This document shows, piece by piece, positions 41,307 to 51,467 of a stretch of 64,000 nucleotides of DNA. Every line of letters starts with the position of its first letter. The first letter of the stretch is position 1. The position numbers and the translations under genes were made by a program. The DNA comes from Streptomyces mobaraensis. GTDB taxonomy: Bacteria > Actinomycetota > Actinomycetes > Streptomycetales > Streptomycetaceae. The notes beneath the pieces are model-generated. The model was not told the DNA's origin. It was given only the letters and a program-made list of their open reading frames with translations, and made no database searches. The stretch is taken from assembly GCF_020099395.1 (NCBI RefSeq), contig NZ_CP083590.1, positions 5,952,001-6,016,000 of the forward strand, in the 5' to 3' direction.

Positions 41307-42632
41307 TCAGGGGCGGTAGTGCCGCTCCAGACCCTGCCACACGTCGTCGTACCCCGACTGGAGGTGTCCGGCGTCCGCCGCCTGGGCGGTGAGCGTGACC
41401 GGCCACCGGGTCTCGAACATGAAGGCCAGCCCGTCGTCCACCTTGTGCGGCTTGAGCTCGGCGGCGCTGGCCTTGTCGAAGGTCTCCCGGTCCGGCCCGT
41501 GCGCCGACATCATGTTGTGCAGCGAGCCGCCGCCCGGCACGAAGCCCTCCGCTTTCGCGTCGTAGGCGCCCTCGATCAGCCCCATGTACTCGCTCATCAC
41601 ATTGCGGTGGAAGTACGGCGGCCGGAAGGTGTCCTCGCCCACCAGCCAGCGCGGCGCGAACACCACGAAGTCCACACCCGCCAGGCCCGGGGTGTCCGAC
41701 GGCGAGGTGAGCACGGTGAAGATCGACGGGTCGGGGTGGTCGTAGCTGACCGTCCCGATGACGTTGAACCGGCGGAGGTCGTAGACGTACGGGACGAGGT
41801 TGCCGTGCCAGGCGACGACGTCGAGCGGCGAGTGGTCGTACACCGCCTCCCAGAGGTTGCCGCAGTACTTGTTCACCACCCGCACCGGCCCCTCGGTGTC
41901 CTCGTACGCGGCCACCGGGGCGAGGAAGTCCCGTGCGTTCGCAAGGCCGTTGGCGCCGATCGGGCCCAGGTCGGGCAGGGTGAACGGCTGGCCGTAGTTC
42001 TCGCAGACGTAGCCGCGCGCGGTCGCGTCGAGCAGCTCCACCCGGAAGCGCACCCCGCGCGGGATCAGCGCCACATGGCCCGGCTCGGCGCGCAGCAGGC
42101 CGAACTCGGTGCGCAGCAGCAGCCCGCCGCGCTCGGGGACGATCAGCAGCTCGCCGTCGGCGTCACTGAAGACGCGGTCCGTCATCGAGGCGTTGGCCGA
42201 GTAGAGGTGGATGGCCATGCCGGCGCGCTGGGTGGCGTCGCCGTTGCCGCCCAGCGTCCACAGCCCGGCGAGGAAGTCGGTGCCCTCGGCGGGCTCCGGC
42301 AGCGGGTTCCAGCGCAGCCGGTTGGGGTCGGGGACGGTCTCGGTGAAGGGGGCGCCGCGCAGGCCGCCGTTGTCGGTCCGGGTGAACGGGGGGTGGGCGG
42401 CCGACGGGCGGATCCGGTAGAGCCAGGACCGGCGGTTGTGCCGCCGCGGCTCGGTGAAGGCGCTGCCGCTCAACTGCTCCGCGTAGAGCCCGAGGGGCGC
42501 CCGCTGGGGCGAGTTGCGCCCGTGCGGCAGCGCGCCGGGAACGGCCTCACTGCTGTGCTCGTTGCCGAACCCCGAGGCGTAGACCAGCCCTTCGGCCGTC
42601 TTGCGCGCCCGCTCTCTGTCCGTGCCGGTCAT
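41307..42632 (-). CDS. hmgA: Homogentisate 1,2-dioxygenase
   Basis: 441 residues, the usual length. It carries the family landmarks [23 protein letters not shown]-like [54 protein letters not shown], and the Fe(II) site: His and Glu in [11 protein letters not shown] and a further His in [12 protein letters not shown]. It opens the ring of homogentisate to maleylacetoacetate in tyrosine and phenylalanine degradation. GGGAG precedes the ATG by 6 bases. The GntR regulator follows. It diverges from an aldehyde dehydrogenase gene. Fumarylacetoacetase and isomerase genes are not in the window. Confidence 0.95.
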   Translation of the reverse strand: MTGTDRERARKTAEGLVYASGFGNEHSSEAVPGALPHGRNSPQRAPLGLYAEQLSGSAFTEPRRHNRRSWLYRIRPSAAHPPFTRTDNGGLRGAPFTETVPDPNRLRWNPLPEPAEGTDFLAGLWTLGGNGDATQRAGMAIHLYSANASMTDRVFSDADGELLIVPERGGLLLRTEFGLLRAEPGHVALIPRGVRFRVELLDATARGYVCENYGQPFTLPDLGPIGANGLANARDFLAPVAAYEDTEGPVRVVNKYCGNLWEAVYDHSPLDVVAWHGNLVPYVYDLRRFNVIGTVSYDHPDPSIFTVLTSPSDTPGLAGVDFVVFAPRWLVGEDTFRPPYFHRNVMSEYMGLIEGAYDAKAEGFVPGGGSLHNMMSAHGPDRETFDKASAAELKPHKVDDGLAFMFETRWPVTLTAQAADAGHLQSGYDDVWQGLERHYRP

Positions 42633-42852
42633 CGTGTGCTCCCACTGCCGGAGGAATCCTCTGCATGACCGTAGGATTGCGGGGCCCGGTGCGTCAATGG
42701 ACCTTGAGCGCCGTGTTCCGGGGCAGGGGCGGCCGGGCGGGGACCGCCTCTTGGTGCGGAACGGGGGGCCGGTTAGGTTGGCAGTCCCTGCCGTGGGCCC
42801 GGCAGTCCCCGCCCATGGGCCCACGCCCACCGCGAACGCGAGGAGACGCCCT

Positions 42853-44272
42853 GTGACCGCGTATGACGGGATGTTCGTCGACGGAGCCTGGCGGCCCGCC
42901 CGGGGGACCGGCCGGATCGAGGTGGAGAACCCCGCGACCGAAGAGGTCGTCGCGAGCGTTCCGGCCGGCACGGCCGAGGACGTCGACGACGCCGTCCGGG
43001 CCGCCCGCGCCGCCCTGCCCGGCTGGGCCGCCACCGCGCCCGCCCGGCGCGGCGCGTACCTCACCGCCCTGGCCGACGCGCTCGCCGCCCGCCAGGAGGA
43101 GATCGCCGCCACCGTCACCACCGAGCTCGGCTCGCCCATCGGCTTCGCCCGGCGCGTCCACGCCGGACTCCCGGTCGCCGTCGCCCGCTCCTACGCCGAG
43201 CTCGCCGCGGCCTTCGCCTTCGAGGAGCGGATCGGCACCTCGACCGTCCTCCACGAGCCGGCCGGCGTCGTCGGCGCGATCACCCCCTGGAACTACCCGC
43301 TCCACCAGATCGTCGCCAAAGTCGCGCCCGCCCTCGCCGCCGGCTGCACGGTCGTCCTCAAGCCCGCCGAGTACACCCCGCTCACCGCCCGCCTCTTCGC
43401 CGAGTGCGTCGCGGCCGCGGGGCTGCCCGCCGGGGTGTTCAACCTGGTCACCGGGTACGGCTCGGAGGCCGGGCAGCCGCTGGCCGAGCACCCGGACGTC
43501 GACCTCGTCTCCTTCACCGGCTCCACCGCCGTCGGCCGCCGCATCGGCGCCCTCGCCGGCGGCGCCGTCAAGCGCGTCGCCCTCGAACTCGGCGGCAAAT
43601 CGGCCAACGTCATCCTCCCCGGCGCCGACCTCGCCACAGCCGTCCGCGCCAACGTCGCCGACGTCGTGCGCAACGCCGGCCAGTCCTGCAACGCCCTCAC
43701 CCGCACCCTGGTGCACACCGACCACTACGACGAGGCCGTGGCCCTCGCCGTCGAGGCCGTCGCCGCGTACGAACCCGGCGACCCCACCGACCCCGACGTC
43801 CGCCTGGGCCCGGTCGTCAGCGCCCGGCAGCGGGACCGGGTACGGGAACTGCTCCGCAAGGGCACCGAGGAGGGCGCCCGCGTCGCCGTCGGCGGCGCCG
43901 AACCGCCCGAGGGCCTGGACAAGGGCTACTACGTGCGCCCCACCGTCCTCGCCGACGTCACCCCCCGACATGACCGTCGCCCGCGAGGAGATCTTCGGCC
44001 CGGTCCTGTCCTTCCTCCGCTACAGCGACACCGAGGAGGCGCTGCGCCTCGCCAACGACAGCGAGTACGGCCTCTCCGGCGCCGTCTGGGCGGCCGACCG
44101 CGACGAGGCCGTGGCCTTCGCCCGCCGGATGGAGTGCGGCCGCGTCGACGTCAACGGCGGCGACTTCAACATCCTGGCGCCCTTCGGCGGCTGGAAGCAG
44201 TCCGGCGTGGGCCGCGAGCTGGGCGTCCACGGGCTCGTGGAGTACCTGAAGACGAAGTCGCTCCAGCTCTGA
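42853..44272 (+). pseudogene. Aldehyde dehydrogenase with a one-base frameshift
   Basis: A normal NAD(P)-dependent aldehyde dehydrogenase of ~472 residues once one base is removed. GTG 42853 follows AGGAGA. Domains: [46 protein letters not shown], catalytic Glu in [12 protein letters not shown] and catalytic Cys in [11 protein letters not shown] (~278). After DVTP the frame breaks at a run of six C (43961-43966); five C would read [20 protein letters not shown], and that frame continues normally to [10 protein letters not shown] and the stop. The C-terminal part holds the oligomerisation and active-site-lining segment, so the gene would be inactive if the lesion is real. The same kind of extra C occurs in the GH39-like gene, so assembly error is likely. 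Confidence 0.85.
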
Positions 44273-44315
44273 GCCGTTCTGTCTCTTAGACGCTCCGTTT
44301 CGGAGCCGCTCCGTT

Positions 44316-44336
44316 TCAGAGCCGCTCCGGCTCTGA
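44316..44336 (+). terminator. Possible terminator hairpin after the aldehyde dehydrogenase
   Basis: TCAGAGCC and GGCTCTGA pair around a 5-base loop, within a set of CTCCGTTTC-GGAGCCG repeats (44290-44336) directly after the stop codon. Confidence 0.55.
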
Positions 44337-44565
44337 GCGCCCGGGCCGGGGAGTGTGCGCGCGTGCGCGCGGCTCCATCGGCCCCGGCGGTCATCGGCGC
44401 CGGCGGTCACCGGCCCCGCACGGCCACGCCCACGGCCGGCGCAATGGGCGTCCGCGGGCGCGGCCGTGCCCTATCACGGTGACGGGCACCACCGACGTGG
44501 GCGGCCCGCCGGGTGGTGGGGGCAAGCGGGCCCTTCCGCCTTCGGAGACAGGCGGAAGGACGCGC

Positions 44566-46263
44566 ATGGCGAGTACGACGACGCGGCACGAGGCACCCGC
44601 CGAGCGCGACCCCGCGCGGGGCGTGGGCGCGGCGGCGATCGACTGGCTCGGCACGACGGACCACAAGAAGATCGGCACCCTCTACCTGGCCACGTCGTTC
44701 GTCTTCTTCGGCATCGGCGGCATCCTCGCCCTGGTGATGCGCGCCGAACTGGCCCGCCCCGGGCTGCAGATCGTCTCCAACGAGCAGTTCAACCAGGCGT
44801 TCACCATGCACGGCGCCATCATGCTGCTGATGTTCGCCACCCCGCTGTTCGCCGGGTTCGCCAACTGGATCATGCCGCTCCAGATCGGCGCGCCCGACGT
44901 GGCGTTCCCCCGCCTGAACATGTTCGCCTACTGGCTGTACCTGCTCGGTTCGCTGATCGCCGTCGCCTCGTTCCTCACCCCGAACGGCGCTCCCGACTTC
45001 GGGTGGTTCGCCTACACGCCGCTGTCGGACGGGGCGCACTCGCCGAACGTCGGCGCCGACCTGTGGATCATGGGCCTGGTCTTCTCCGGCTTCGGCACGA
45101 TCCTCGGCTCGGTCAACTTCATCACCACCATCATCTGCATGCGCGCACCCGGCATGACCATGTTCCGCCTGCCGATCTTCACCTGGAACGTGCTGCTCAC
45201 CGGCGTCCTGGTGCTCCTCGCCTTCCCGGTCCTGGCCGCGGCCCTGCTGGCCCTGGAGGCCGACCGCAAATTCGGCGCGCAGATCTACAATCCGGCCAAC
45301 GGCGGGGCGCTGCTCTGGCAGCACCTGTTCTGGTTCTTCGGACATCCCGAGGTCTACATCATCGCCCTGCCCTTCTTCGGCATCGTCACCGAGATCATCC
45401 CGGTCTTCGCCCGCAAACCGATCTTCGGATACGCCGGGCTGATCGGCGCGACGATCTCCATCACCGGGCTGTCCGTGACGGTGTGGGCCCACCACATGTT
45501 CCCCACGGGCGCGGTGCTGCTCCCCTTCTTCTCCTTCATGTCGTTCCTGATCGCCATTCCCACCGGGGTGAAGTTCTTCAACTGGATCGGCACCATGTGG
45601 AAGGGCTCGCTGTCCTTCGAGACACCGATGCTCTGGGTGACCGGCTTCCTGGTGACCTTCCTCTTCGGCGGGCTGACCGGCGTCATCCTGGCCTCGCCGC
45701 CGATGGACTTCCACGTCACGGACTCGTACTTCGTGGTGGCGCACTTCCATTACGTGGTGTTCGGGACGGTGGTGTTCGCGATGTTCGCCGGATTCCACTT
45801 CTGGTGGCCGAAGTTCACCGGCAAGATGCTGGACGAGCGGCTGGGGAAGGTGCATTTCTGGACGTTGTTCACCGGGTTCCACATGACGTTCCTGGTGCAG
45901 CACTGGCTGGGGGCCTCGGGGATGCCGCGGCGGTACGCGGACTATCTCGACGCGGACGGGTTCACGGCGTTGAACACGGTGTCGTCGATCGGTTCGTTCC
46001 TGTTGGGGCTGTCGACACTGCCGTTCCTGTACAACGTCTGGAAGACCGCGCGGTACGGGAAGCGGGTCGTCGTGGACGATCCTTGGGGGTATGGGCGGTC
46101 GTTGGAGTGGGCGACTGCCTGTCCGCCGCCGCGGCACAATTTCTGTACGTTGCCGCGGGTGCGGTCGGAGTCGCCCGCTTTTGACCTGCACCACCCGGAT
46201 ATCGCTCAGCGGGATCAAGTGGAGAACGTGGGGGAGCGGGATGTGGTGGAGCCGGGGGGCTGA
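44566..46263 (+). CDS. ctaD: Cytochrome c oxidase subunit I (orphan copy)
   Basis: 565 residues with 12 membrane helices. Landmarks of heme-copper oxidase subunit I are intact: low-spin heme His in [16 protein letters not shown]-channel Asp in [11 protein letters not shown], CuB His and cross-linked Tyr in [11 protein letters not shown], CuB His pair in [10 protein letters not shown], and heme ligands in [10 protein letters not shown]. It reduces O2 to water and pumps protons at the plasma membrane. The copy is alone: no ctaC, ctaE, ctaF or bc1 genes flank it, unlike the main aa3 cluster of actinobacteria. The C-terminal ~35 residues are irregular but still in frame. The 293-bp upstream region contains repeats and the previous gene's hairpin. 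Confidence 0.93.
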   Translation: MASTTTRHEAPAERDPARGVGAAAIDWLGTTDHKKIGTLYLATSFVFFGIGGILALVMRAELARPGLQIVSNEQFNQAFTMHGAIMLLMFATPLFAGFANWIMPLQIGAPDVAFPRLNMFAYWLYLLGSLIAVASFLTPNGAPDFGWFAYTPLSDGAHSPNVGADLWIMGLVFSGFGTILGSVNFITTIICMRAPGMTMFRLPIFTWNVLLTGVLVLLAFPVLAAALLALEADRKFGAQIYNPANGGALLWQHLFWFFGHPEVYIIALPFFGIVTEIIPVFARKPIFGYAGLIGATISITGLSVTVWAHHMFPTGAVLLPFFSFMSFLIAIPTGVKFFNWIGTMWKGSLSFETPMLWVTGFLVTFLFGGLTGVILASPPMDFHVTDSYFVVAHFHYVVFGTVVFAMFAGFHFWWPKFTGKMLDERLGKVHFWTLFTGFHMTFLVQHWLGASGMPRRYADYLDADGFTALNTVSSIGSFLLGLSTLPFLYNVWKTARYGKRVVVDDPWGYGRSLEWATACPPPRHNFCTLPRVRSESPAFDLHHPDIAQRDQVENVGERDVVEPGG

Positions 46264-46264
46264 G

Positions 46265-46363
46265 TGCCCCGGTCCCTCCCTTTCACCGTTTCTTCCAGGG
46301 CTGCGCCCCGGGCCCCGGCGTCGCGGCTTCGCCGCAAGGTCCTCAACCGCGCGGAGCGCGGTT
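46265..46363. repeat. Dispersed gene-end hairpin module
   Basis: Directly after ctaD: TGCCCCGGTCCCTCCC and TTTCACCGTTTC (46265-46292), then a GGGCTGCGCCCC hairpin, GCGGCTTCGCCGC (46323-46335) and AACCGCGCGGAGCGCGGTT (46345-46363), each self-complementary. The same parts recur at 57998-58069 and, inverted, at 58457-58528. Probably a Streptomyces terminator or REP-like element. Confidence 0.7.
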
Positions 46364-46409
46364 TCGGCGGTGCGGGGGCGCAGCCCCGGGAAGGGGCCCC
46401 CGGGGCCGG

Positions 46410-47033
46410 TCACCGGACGAACACCTGGCCCTGCGGCAGTTCCACCAGCGTGGTGACGCGGACGAGCGCGGGCCGGCGGGGGACGGAGACGGGCCCGAAG
46501 CGCACGGGCGGCACCACCCGTGCGAGGGGTCCCAGCCCGGTGCCGTCCCATGTGGCCTCCCCGTCCGTGATGGGGTGGAGATCGCGGGCACCGTAGAACG
46601 ACCGGCGGCCGGACGGGGACCGGCCGACCGTGCGCAGGCCCAGCAGCCGGGCGGGCAGGCCGGCCGAGCGGATCCACAGCGGGCGGGTGGCGGCGGCGGT
46701 GGGCACGGCGTGCAGGAGCCGGCCCGTGGCGCTCCGCGGGCCGACGGTGAAGCGCCAGCTCAACGGGCCGGCGGTCACCGTCCAGGAGGCGGCGGTCCGG
46801 ACGACCGCCACCGGCCGGACGTCCACGCGGTCGAAGGCGTAAGTGGCGGCCACGAAGCCCGCCACCCGCTCGGTGGGGGCCAGCAACCGGCGCGTCCCGT
46901 CCGCGTGTTCGACCATGACGTCGCTGAAGGGGCCGAACGGCGACCAGGGCCAGTGCCCCAGCACGAGACGGGTCCCGGAGGCCGTCCCGGTCCCCGCGAT
47001 CCAGCCGTCGAACCGCGCCCGCGCCCTCGTCAC
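46410..47033 (-). CDS. Conserved protein of unknown function
   Basis: 207 residues, no membrane segment or signal. It is a beta-rich protein with landmarks FDGWIAGTGTASGTRLVLGHW, SPFGPFSDVMVEHADGTRRLL, RPVAVVRTAASWTVTAGPLSW and FYGARDLHPITDGEATWDG. The pattern is lipocalin-like in feel, but I cannot assign a family. The GTG start has only a weak ribosome site. It converges with ctaD across the dispersed hairpin module. Confidence 0.7.
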   Translation of the reverse strand: MTRARARFDGWIAGTGTASGTRLVLGHWPWSPFGPFSDVMVEHADGTRRLLAPTERVAGFVAATYAFDRVDVRPVAVVRTAASWTVTAGPLSWRFTVGPRSATGRLLHAVPTAAATRPLWIRSAGLPARLLGLRTVGRSPSGRRSFYGARDLHPITDGEATWDGTGLGPLARVVPPVRFGPVSVPRRPALVRVTTLVELPQGQVFVR

Positions 47034-47329
47034 GGCCGGGCTTCGCGGGCGACGGCGGCGCGCGGGTCCGGGTGCGGCCGCCCGGCGGCTCCGGTGGACA
47101 GGCGCTCACGCGCCACACGTGTCCTCATGCCCCCACGAGTACCCGGTCGGCCGCCGGGCATCCCCCGTGACGGCGGAGGGCGAGGGGCCTAGGCTGAGCC
47201 ACGGTTCCAGGGGGTGTCCCGGGGCCGGTGCGTACGGTCCGGGGCACGCTCCGTCCGCGTACGTCCCGCCGGCCCGTCCCCGGTGCGCCCGTCGCGCCGG
47301 ACGGGCCCCCGACCGAGAGGTGACCGCCC

Positions 47330-48409
47330 GTGACCCGCGCCGCCGTCCTGACCGCCGTAGGTGCCCCGCTCCGCGTGACCGAGATCGAGCTGCCGGACCC
47401 GGGACCGGGGCAGGTGAGGGTGCGGATCGCCGCGGCGGGGGTGTGCCACTCGGACCTGTCGCTGGCCAACGGGACGCTGCGGCAGCCCGTTCCGGCCGTG
47501 CTCGGGCACGAGGGGTCGGGAACGGTCACCGCCGTCGGGGAGGGCGTGACGCATGTGGCGCCGGGGGACGAGGTGGTGCTCAACTGGGCGCCCGCCTGCC
47601 GGGCTTGCCACTTCTGCGGGATCGACGAGCCGTGGCTGTGCGCCGAGTCCCTCGCCCCCGCCGCGCCCTACGCCACGCTCGGCGGCGACGGCACGCCGCT
47701 CCACCCGGCCCTGGGGACCGCCGTGTTCGCCGAGGAGACCGTCGTCCGGGCGGCGGCCGTGCTGCCGCTGCCCGCGGGCGTACCGCTGGCCGACGCGGCG
47801 CTGCTGGGCTGCGCCGTGCTCACCGGCTACGGCGCGGTGCACCATAGCGCCCGGGTGCGGGCGGGGGAGTCGGTGGTGGTCGTGGGCGTCGGCGGGGTCG
47901 GGCTCGCGACCGTGCGCTCCGCGCGCCTCGCGGGGGCGGAGCGGGTGATCGCCGTGGACGTCTCCCCGGAGAAGGAGGAACTGGCCCGCGCCTGCGGCGC
48001 CACCGACTTCGTACCCGCCGGCGACGACGCGGTCCGGCGCGTCCGCGAGCTCACCGGCGGGCACGGCGCCGACGTGGCGATCGAGTGCGTGGGCCGGCCG
48101 GAGACCATCCGGGCGGCCTGGACGGTCACCCGGCGCGGCGGCCGCACCACCGTCGTCGGCGTCGGCGGCCGGGACCAGCACGTCGCCTTCTCCGCCCTGG
48201 AGCTCTTCCACTCCGGCCGCACCCTGTCCGGCTGCGTCTACGGCAACACCGACCCGGCCCGCGACCTGCCCCTCCTCGCCGAGCACGTCCGCGAGGGACG
48301 GTTCGACCTGTCGGCGCTGATCACGCGGCGGATCGGGCTGGAGGACATCCCCGACGCGTTCGCGTCGATGCTCGCCGGGCGTGGCGGACGGTCCTTGGTG
48401 GTCTTCTGA
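47330..48409 (+). CDS. Zinc-dependent alcohol dehydrogenase (MDR family)
   Basis: 359 residues. Catalytic zinc ligands are seen in GVCHSDLSLANG (Cys) and VLGHEGSG (His, Glu); structural zinc cysteines in CRACHFCGIDEPWLC; and the cofactor Rossmann motif in VVVVGVGGVGLATVRSARLAG, with Asp after beta2 (VIAVDVSPEK) favouring NAD. The spacing matches class-III-like and mycothiol/NDMA-dependent alcohol dehydrogenases. The catalytic Cys loop and C-terminus (GLEDIPDAFASMLAGRGGRSLVVF) are complete. GTG 47330 follows a GAGAGGTGA. Substrate unknown; no neighbouring aldehyde dehydrogenase on the same transcript. Confidence 0.9.
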   Translation: MTRAAVLTAVGAPLRVTEIELPDPGPGQVRVRIAAAGVCHSDLSLANGTLRQPVPAVLGHEGSGTVTAVGEGVTHVAPGDEVVLNWAPACRACHFCGIDEPWLCAESLAPAAPYATLGGDGTPLHPALGTAVFAEETVVRAAAVLPLPAGVPLADAALLGCAVLTGYGAVHHSARVRAGESVVVVGVGGVGLATVRSARLAGAERVIAVDVSPEKEELARACGATDFVPAGDDAVRRVRELTGGHGADVAIECVGRPETIRAAWTVTRRGGRTTVVGVGGRDQHVAFSALELFHSGRTLSGCVYGNTDPARDLPLLAEHVREGRFDLSALITRRIGLEDIPDAFASMLAGRGGRSLVVF

Positions 48410-48712
48410 GCGGTGGCCCGGCGGGGCGGCCGGGTGGTGAGTGCGCCGGGGCCGGCGGGGGAGTCGGGGCCGTCGGGGGCACCCGAGCCGGCGAAGAGGG
48501 CCGGCGTCGGAGCCCAGGCCCGGAGCCGGACCCAGGCGGACGCGGGAGCCTGTGCGGGCGCAGCAGTGCGTGCGGACACGGGAACCCGGGCCGGCGCGGG
48601 AGCCCCGCGCCGCGCGTCGGCCCGCGCGTCGGCCCGCGCGTCGGCCCGCGCGTCGGCCCGCGCGTCGGCCCGCGCGCCGGGCCTCGCTTCAGCCCCCGCG
48701 TCGGCCCCCGCC
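48410..48712. other. 303-bp gap between convergent genes, mostly repeats
   Basis: Between the dehydrogenase and DUF2165 gene ends is GC-rich DNA with a 12-bp tandem array and a TCAGCCCCCGCGTCGGCCC-like continuation. Reading frames through it encode only Ala-Arg-Ala-Ser repeats and are not supported as genes. Confidence 0.55.
48612..48683. repeat. 12-bp tandem repeat, 5 perfect copies plus one degenerate
   Basis: GCGCGTCGGCCC is repeated five times exactly from 48612 to 48671, followed by a variant to 48683. It lies 30 bp beyond the 3' end of the DUF2165 gene. Confidence 0.9.
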
Positions 48713-49279
48713 TCAGCCCACCACCCCGTCGTCCCGCAGCCCCGGCAGATGGACCACCAGCAGCACCAGCCCGCCCAGCACCACATGGCGCTCCGCCGCG
48801 GGCACCCCGTTCCACCGCGATGACTGCCACATCGCGAACCACTCGCCGCCGACCGCCAGGAACCCCACCCCGAACAGCAGCAGGTACAGCACCAGCCCCA
48901 GCGTCGTCGCGCGCCGGGCCGGGCCGGAGCGGCCGAGCGTGCCGTGCCGTGTGCCGCGCAGCCACCGGGCCGTCGCCACCGTCAGGACCGCCGCCGTCAG
49001 CGCCTCCCAGGCGATGATCAGCAGGTAGGCGGCGTCCTGGAGGGGGCGCCAGGTGACGGCCCGCCAGGTCAGGTGGTCGTCGCCGGACGTCGTGTCCATC
49101 GCCAGGACGTGGCGGACGAACTGCCGGTTGGTGTCGAAGTCCGTGACGTTGCCGAAGACCACGAGCAGCATGAGGAGCGCCACCGTGCCGGTCAGCACGG
49201 CCGCCGCCAGGGGCAGCCCGTCCCGCCGTACCCCGGCCGCCCGGCCCCGTACCGCCGCTCCGAACCGTCCTCCCGCCAT
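48713..49279 (-). CDS. DUF2165 family small membrane protein
   Basis: 188 residues with four membrane helices. The family pattern is clear: LMLLVVFGNVTDFDTNRQFVRHVLAMDTT, LTWRAVTWRPLQDAAYLLIIAWEALTA, LVLYLLLFGVGFLAVGGEWFAMWQSSRWNG. The N-terminal ~25 residues are basic. GAGGGGGA lies upstream of ATG 49279. DUF2165 proteins are predicted integral membrane proteins of unknown role. The gene diverges from a TetR regulator 195 bp away, which might control it. Confidence 0.88.
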   Translation of the reverse strand: MAGGRFGAAVRGRAAGVRRDGLPLAAAVLTGTVALLMLLVVFGNVTDFDTNRQFVRHVLAMDTTSGDDHLTWRAVTWRPLQDAAYLLIIAWEALTAAVLTVATARWLRGTRHGTLGRSGPARRATTLGLVLYLLLFGVGFLAVGGEWFAMWQSSRWNGVPAAERHVVLGGLVLLVVHLPGLRDDGVVG

Positions 49280-49474
49280 GCCGATCCCCCTCGTCCAGGC
49301 CCGGTACCGGGCTCGAACCGTCCGCCGCCTGAGGGCAGCATGCCCGGGTCCGTGGGCGCGTACGCGGGCCGAGCGGCTGCTCAGGGGCGGGATAAGGTGT
49401 CGTTCTTTCCGGAGGCCCTGCGGAGGCCCTCCGGAGGGGGAGGGGCCGGGGAGAGCCGAGCAGAAGGGGGCCGT

Positions 49475-50113
49475 ATGGACGCCGGGGGCGGACGGGCCGA
49501 GGAGTGGGCCGATGTCACACCCGACGCCGCACGGCGGCTGCTGACCGCGGCCGTCCAGGCGTTCGCCGAGCGCGGCTACCACGCCACCACCACCCGGGAC
49601 ATCGCCGGCCGGGCCGGCATGAGCCCCGCCGCGCTCTACATCCACTTCCGCACCAAGGAGGACCTCCTCCACCGCATCAGCGGAGTGGGCCACCGGCTCG
49701 CGCTCTCCCTCCTCACCCGCGCCCGCGACGGGTCCGGCGGGGCGGCGGAGCGACTGGCCGACGCGGTACGGACGTTCGTGCGCTGGCACGCCGAGCACCA
49801 CACCACCGCCCGGGTGGTGCAGTACGAACTGGGGGCGCTCGCCGGGGACCACCGGGCCGAGATCACCGCGCTGCGCCGGGAGACCGACGCCGTACTCCGC
49901 TCCATCGTCGAGGACGGCGTGCGTGCGGGGGAGTTCGACGTTCCCGATGTGCGCGGGACCAGCCTGGCGCTGCTCTCCCTCTGCGTCGACGTCGCCCGCT
50001 GGTTCCGCGACGACGGCGAGCGCACGCCGGAGGAGGTCGGCGCGCTCTACGCGGGGCTGGCCCTGCGCATGGTCGGCCACCGGCCCGCGCCGGACGCCGG
50101 CCGGCCCCTCTGA
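49475..50113 (+). CDS. TetR/AcrR family regulator
   Basis: 212 residues. The helix-turn-helix ([48 protein letters not shown]) is complete, and the C-terminal ligand domain has the size and pattern of KstR-like TetR_C domains ([26 protein letters not shown]). GGGGG upstream of the ATG is a modest ribosome site. By remembered gene order it may correspond to the pleiotropic regulator SCO1712. It diverges from the DUF2165 gene and is followed 16 bp later by soxR, so the two are likely co-transcribed. Confidence 0.88.
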   Translation: MDAGGGRAEEWADVTPDAARRLLTAAVQAFAERGYHATTTRDIAGRAGMSPAALYIHFRTKEDLLHRISGVGHRLALSLLTRARDGSGGAAERLADAVRTFVRWHAEHHTTARVVQYELGALAGDHRAEITALRRETDAVLRSIVEDGVRAGEFDVPDVRGTSLALLSLCVDVARWFRDDGERTPEEVGALYAGLALRMVGHRPAPDAGRPL

Positions 50114-50129
50114 CATAAGGTCGGGGACC

Positions 50130-50579
50130 GTGCCACAGATACCCACCACCCTGCACGAACTGACCGTCGGGCAATTGGCGGCCCGCAGCGGCGCCGCCGT
50201 CTCGGCCCTGCACTTCTACGAGTCGAAGGGGCTGATCAGCAGCCGCCGCACGGCCGGCAACCAGCGCCGGTTCGACCGCGACACGCTGCGCCGGGTGGCC
50301 TTCATCCGGGCCGCGCAGCGGGTGGGCATCCCCCTGGCGACGATCCGTGAGGCGCTGGCCCGGCTGCCGGAGGAGCGCACGCCCACGGCCGAGGACTGGG
50401 CGGAGCTGTCCGAGGCGTGGCGCGGCGAGCTCGACGAGCGGATCAAGCGGCTGGAGCGGCTGCGGGACCGGCTCGACGGGTGCATCGGCTGCGGGTGCCT
50501 CTCGCTGGACACGTGCGCGCTGTCCAATCCGGACGACCGGTTCGGCGGGAGCGGCCGCTGCGGTTCCCTGCTGAGCTGA
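50130..50579 (+). CDS. soxR: Redox-sensitive MerR regulator SoxR
   Basis: 149 residues. A MerR helix-turn-helix ([48 protein letters not shown]) and dimerisation coiled coil are followed by the [2Fe-2S] ligand set [12 protein letters not shown], diagnostic of SoxR. It senses redox-active compounds by cluster oxidation and activates efflux or detoxification genes; in Streptomyces it responds to endogenous quinone and phenazine-like antibiotics. The start is GTG 50130. No SoxR box was seen near its own start; targets in this window are not evident. Confidence 0.93.
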   Translation: MPQIPTTLHELTVGQLAARSGAAVSALHFYESKGLISSRRTAGNQRRFDRDTLRRVAFIRAAQRVGIPLATIREALARLPEERTPTAEDWAELSEAWRGELDERIKRLERLRDRLDGCIGCGCLSLDTCALSNPDDRFGGSGRCGSLLS

Positions 50580-50718
50580 CCCGGTTCCCTAAACCGAGCC
50601 GACGCGGTTCCCTGCCGAGCCGACCCGGTCCGAGCGGCGGCCCGGTCCGAGCGGCGGTCCGGTGCCGCGGGCGTCGCCACCGGGGACGCCCGCGCACCCG
50701 CCGTCGCCTCCTCACGTC

Positions 50719-51336
50719 CTACGCCACCGCGTCCGCGTACCGGGGGACGAACGCGTACCGCCGGGCCGCGGCCAGTGCCGGCGGGGTGAGGACGGCGACC
50801 GGCACCACGATTCCGCAGTCCGTGCACACCGGCCCCTCCCATGGGTGCCGTTCCAGCCCCGTCCGCCACTCGATGCGCTCCTGTGCGCAGACCGGGCAGC
50901 AGTCCCCGGGGGCCGATTCCATGGCGTCGATCACCCGCCGCAGCACGTCCGCCAGCCGGGCACGCGGCTGGAGGTCGGGGGAGGCGCAGGGGACGATGTC
51001 ACACCCGCCCCACGTGTTGCGGTGCCAGTCGTCGAGGGCGGAGGGCTGGCGGATGCCGTCGTGCTTCTCGCGCCGGCGGCGGCCGGCGAACTCCACCTCG
51101 TAGGCCAGCCACACCTCCCGCGCCTCCTCCAGTTCCTCCAGGGCCCGGATCAGCCGCACGGGGTCGGGCGCGCGGTCGTCGGGGGCCAGGCCGGCCCGGG
51201 CGCACAGGTGGTGCCAGGTGGCCCGGTGTCCGTACGGGGCGAAGCGTTCGAGGCACTTGCGGAGCGACGTCCGTCGCAGAGCGATGGTGTTCCCCGGGTT
51301 GCGCACCTCTCGTGCGAGAGCTCTGAAACCTGCCAC
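50719..51336 (-). CDS. Zinc-ribbon-containing protein of unknown function
   Basis: 205 residues. The N-terminal half is helical (NTIALRRTSLRKCLERFAPYG, LIRALEELEEAREVWLAYEVEF). The C-terminal part has two Cys pairs, CCPVCAQER and CTDCGIVVPV, spaced as a zinc ribbon. GGAGG lies 9 bases before the GTG at 51336. No family recognised. The gene converges with soxR and follows the alpha/beta hydrolase gene on the same strand after ~130 bp. Confidence 0.72.
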   Translation of the reverse strand: MAGFRALAREVRNPGNTIALRRTSLRKCLERFAPYGHRATWHHLCARAGLAPDDRAPDPVRLIRALEELEEAREVWLAYEVEFAGRRRREKHDGIRQPSALDDWHRNTWGGCDIVPCASPDLQPRARLADVLRRVIDAMESAPGDCCPVCAQERIEWRTGLERHPWEGPVCTDCGIVVPVAVLTPPALAAARRYAFVPRYADAVA

Positions 51337-51467
51337 TGCTTCCCACCTCCGGCGAGCGGACTCGGACGTCCTCTGATGGCGCCGCCGGCCGTTGAGGGCC
51401 GACACGGTAGGGACGTATCGCGGCGCGATTCGGATCCCTCCGGCGCGGCGCGGGTCGGTCCCGTCCG

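Noticed and set aside
48413..48823. Rightward frame encoding Ala-Arg-Ala-Ser repeats
   Set aside because: It is generated by the 12-bp tandem array and overlaps the 3' end of the DUF2165 gene; no ribosome site.
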